From Verrucomicrobiota bacterium (GTDB lineage Bacteria; Verrucomicrobiota; Lentisphaeria; Victivallales; Victivallaceae): DNA of 8,218 nt. Of the stretch, positions 6,699 through 8,218 are shown piece after piece. Each line of letters opens with the position of its first letter. Positions within the stretch are counted from its first letter, which is position 1. The stretch is taken from the NCBI GenBank assembly GCA_023459755.1, contig JAEWSS010000184.1, positions 1 to 8,218 of the forward strand, written 5' to 3'. The notes beneath the pieces are model-generated. The model made no database searches, was not told the DNA's origin, and saw only the letters and a program-made list of their open reading frames with translations. The position numbers were made by a program, and so were the translations under genes.

Positions 6699-6705
6699 TG
6701 GGAGG
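6699..6705 (+). promoter_or_regulatory. Ribosome binding site fixing the start of the repeat protein
   Basis: TGGGAGG, containing a full GGAGG (6701-6705), ends 5 nt before the ATG at 6711. No ATG, GTG or TTG occurs upstream in this frame back to the stop at 6642-6644. The site therefore decides the start at 6711 even though the protein begins without a signal peptide. Confidence 0.65.
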
Positions 6706-6710
6706 CGGCA

Positions 6711-8218
6711 ATGGAGCGGCGAATTGAGATTATCGGCGGGTCGGCTGTTTACAACGACGATGTATTTTCCGGAAATATTATGAGCGCCGGACTGATTCAC
6801 GCGGAAAGCGCGGCGCTGGTCTTCAACAATACAAAATTCAGCGACAATCTTCCCGGCGGCTCCGCCTGTCTCATCCTCGACTCCTGCGACACAATCTTCA
6901 ACGGCGGAACCATGGTCGGCAATTCCGCATTGAACAATGCTCATAACGGCGGAGCCGTCCTTGTAACCGGCGGAACGCTAAAGATTTCCAGCACAGTCTT
7001 TTCCGCAAATATGGTCAGCGGCTACAAGGTTTTCAACGTCGATTACACCCTCGGCGGAGCCGTTTGCGCAAACAGCGTCAGTTCGGCGTTGATTGAAAAC
7101 GCAAAATTCATCGGCAATCGCAGTGGCTCGCACGGCGGCGCCGTCCGCTTCGGCGGGGTATTCAACGACATTGCCATTCGCGGAACCGAATTTTCCGGCA
7201 ACGCGACAAACGGCGGCAACTACGGCTACGGCGGCGCGCTGAGTATTCAATTATGGAATCCGCCGGCCGAAACCCAGGCGACGATCAACATTGAATCATG
7301 TATTTTCAAGGCAAACTCGTACAGCGAACCGGACACATCTTCCGTCTACGGGTTCGGCGGCAAAGGCGGCGGCGCGGCCATGATTGCCACCGGCATTGAC
7401 AACGGCGGAATCAACCTGAAAATTGACCACTCCGACTTCAGCGGCAATACCGCGACGTCACAAAATCGACAAAACAACACATTTTTGGGCGGCGGCGCGC
7501 TGATTCTCTGGATGACATCCAGCGATAAAACGGTTGAAAACCGGATGACGGTTTCCAACACCACATTTTCCGGCAACGTCGCCGGAGACGGACTCAGCAC
7601 CCTCGGCGTCAACGGCGGCGCCATGATCTGCCAACTTTCCACCGACGGCGGCATCATCGATCTGAACAACTGCGTTTTCACCGGCAACCGCGCCGTTGTC
7701 GCGGTCAGTTCCGGCTACGGATCGGCCCGGGGCGGCGCGGTCAAACTGGAGATTAATTCCGGAACCATGACCATGACCGACTGCGTTTTCACCGGCAACG
7801 CCGCCGAACGCTCCACCCCGCCCCCCGACGTTCCATCCCCCTATTTCAACCTTTGCGGCGGCGCGATTTACGCCGAAGGCGACTTCACTTACGCCGTGAC
7901 CTCCGGACGCGACATTGTGAACACCGGAAATCTGGCCGACTACGGCGGGTTTCTGTTTTTGAATGGCGGCCGTGCAACGTTTAATGTGGCGGACGGCGGA
8001 ACCTTGACCATCGGCGAACCGACGGACGCCGCCCTGCCGCAAAGCGTGGCTGAAACCACCGCCCCGTCCGCCACCGACTCCTTCGCCGGTTCCGGCACGA
8101 TCGAGATTGCCGGCGGCGGCTTGATGACAATCAATTCCAATGTGTCGAAATTCACCGGCGACTGGGTCGTCAACGGCGGCAGCCTGAAAATCGCCGCCGA
8201 CGCCGGTCTGTCCGGCAA
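6711..8218 (+). CDS. Autotransporter-like surface protein with Pmp-type FxxN/GGA repeats, 3' end cut by window
   Basis: An open frame of 502 codons runs off the right edge. Residues 19-385 alternate FxxN motifs (ten: F19, F43, F97, F133, F161, F199, F243, F286, F323, F360, mostly FSGN/FTGN) with GGA[VILM] motifs (nine, near 80, 115, 142, 174, 220, 261, 302, 341, 383). This is the signature of chlamydial polymorphic outer membrane proteins and related beta-helix adhesins. From about 458, GSGTIEIAGGGLMTIN and FTGDWVVNGGSLKIAADAGL match the passenger-associated transport repeat (PATR) style, so a C-terminal beta-barrel may lie beyond the window. Cys sits two residues before F in three repeats (C197, C321, C358), which could stack in the helix. 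The N-terminus, MERRIEIIGGSAVYNDDVFS, has no hydrophobic signal peptide and enters the repeats at once, so secretion or an intact 5' end is in doubt. Surface adhesion is inferred from the family only. Confidence 0.8.
   Translation, partial: MERRIEIIGGSAVYNDDVFSGNIMSAGLIHAESAALVFNNTKFSDNLPGGSACLILDSCDTIFNGGTMVGNSALNNAHNGGAVLVTGGTLKISSTVFSANMVSGYKVFNVDYTLGGAVCANSVSSALIENAKFIGNRSGSHGGAVRFGGVFNDIAIRGTEFSGNATNGGNYGYGGALSIQLWNPPAETQATINIESCIFKANSYSEPDTSSVYGFGGKGGGAAMIATGIDNGGINLKIDHSDFSGNTATSQNRQNNTFLGGGALILWMTSSDKTVENRMTVSNTTFSGNVAGDGLSTLGVNGGAMICQLSTDGGIIDLNNCVFTGNRAVVAVSSGYGSARGGAVKLEINSGTMTMTDCVFTGNAAERSTPPPDVPSPYFNLCGGAIYAEGDFTYAVTSGRDIVNTGNLADYGGFLFLNGGRATFNVADGGTLTIGEPTDAALPQSVAETTAPSATDSFAGSGTIEIAGGGLMTINSNVSKFTGDWVVNGGSLKIAADAGLSG
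6765..7865 (+). repeat. Array of FxxN...GGA(I) protein repeats
   Basis: Ten FxxN and nine GGA motifs alternate at spacings of about 24-55 residues, the form expected for right-handed beta-helix coils. Most copies have diverged at DNA level. The closest pair shares an exact 20-nt stretch, ACTGCGTTTTCACCGGCAAC, at 7669-7688 and 7780-7799. These lie 111 nt apart, exactly 37 codons, so in-frame duplication is likely. Confidence 0.8.
8082..8210 (+). repeat. PATR-like passenger segment (one copy visible)
   Basis: Residues 458-500 of the repeat protein read FAGSGTIEIAGGGLMTIN, then KFTGDWVVNGGSLKIAADAG. This fits the G-G-T-L...F-T-G...V-N-G-G-L pattern of passenger-associated transport repeats found before autotransporter beta-barrels. 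Only one copy is inside the window. The assignment is by eye. Confidence 0.55.

Noticed and set aside
7940..8218. Minus-strand open frame at the right edge
   Set aside because: It lies opposite the PATR-like segment, which has clear repeat motifs on the plus strand. It is a shadow frame.

Overview
The window looks like a piece of a Gram-negative bacterial chromosome with roughly 55-60% GC genes and short AT-rich intergenic spacers. A Kdo-pathway arabinose-5-phosphate isomerase, a Wzy/WaaL-type surface-glycan membrane enzyme and an autotransporter-like protein with chlamydia-style FxxN/GGA(I) repeats all imply an outer membrane. Pmp-type repeats beside a PATR-like segment would suit a member of the PVC group, for example Lentisphaerota or Verrucomicrobiota. 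That placement is a low-confidence inference from gene content. I see no RNA gene, insertion sequence, CRISPR array or origin.

Layout: (1) positions 1-1073, minus strand: an iron-dependent alcohol dehydrogenase, cut at its C-terminus by the window edge, with a strong promoter and a hairpin in its leader. (2) 1074-1270: a divergent intergenic region holding promoters for both directions. (3) 1271-6589, plus strand: a tightly packed run of six genes, hisE, hisG, kdsD/kpsF, an O-antigen ligase/polymerase-like protein with a TPR tail, tatD and nudC. The gaps are 19, 24 and 4 nt, followed by two ATGA stop/start overlaps, so this is probably one operon. A weak terminator candidate overlaps the end of nudC. 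(4) 6590-6710: an AT-rich spacer with a TATAAT promoter and a good ribosome binding site. (5) 6711 to the right edge, plus strand: an open reading frame of at least 502 codons made of Pmp-type repeats and the start of a PATR-like passenger segment.

How the genes work together: hisG and hisE perform the first two steps of histidine synthesis, and long-form HisG brings its own feedback domain. kdsD makes the precursor of Kdo for LPS or capsule, and the membrane protein next to it likely polymerises or ligates surface glycan. tatD (metal-dependent nuclease) and nudC (NADH/NAD-cap pyrophosphatase) are housekeeping hydrolases. The operon is a mixed biosynthesis and surface-glycan unit rather than a recognisable dedicated system.

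The points most worth a second look are the repeat protein that starts inside its repeat array with no signal peptide, the wobble-compatible hairpin in the alcohol dehydrogenase leader, and the actinobacterial-looking hisE-hisG pair. I did not find convincing evidence of a wholly new system.
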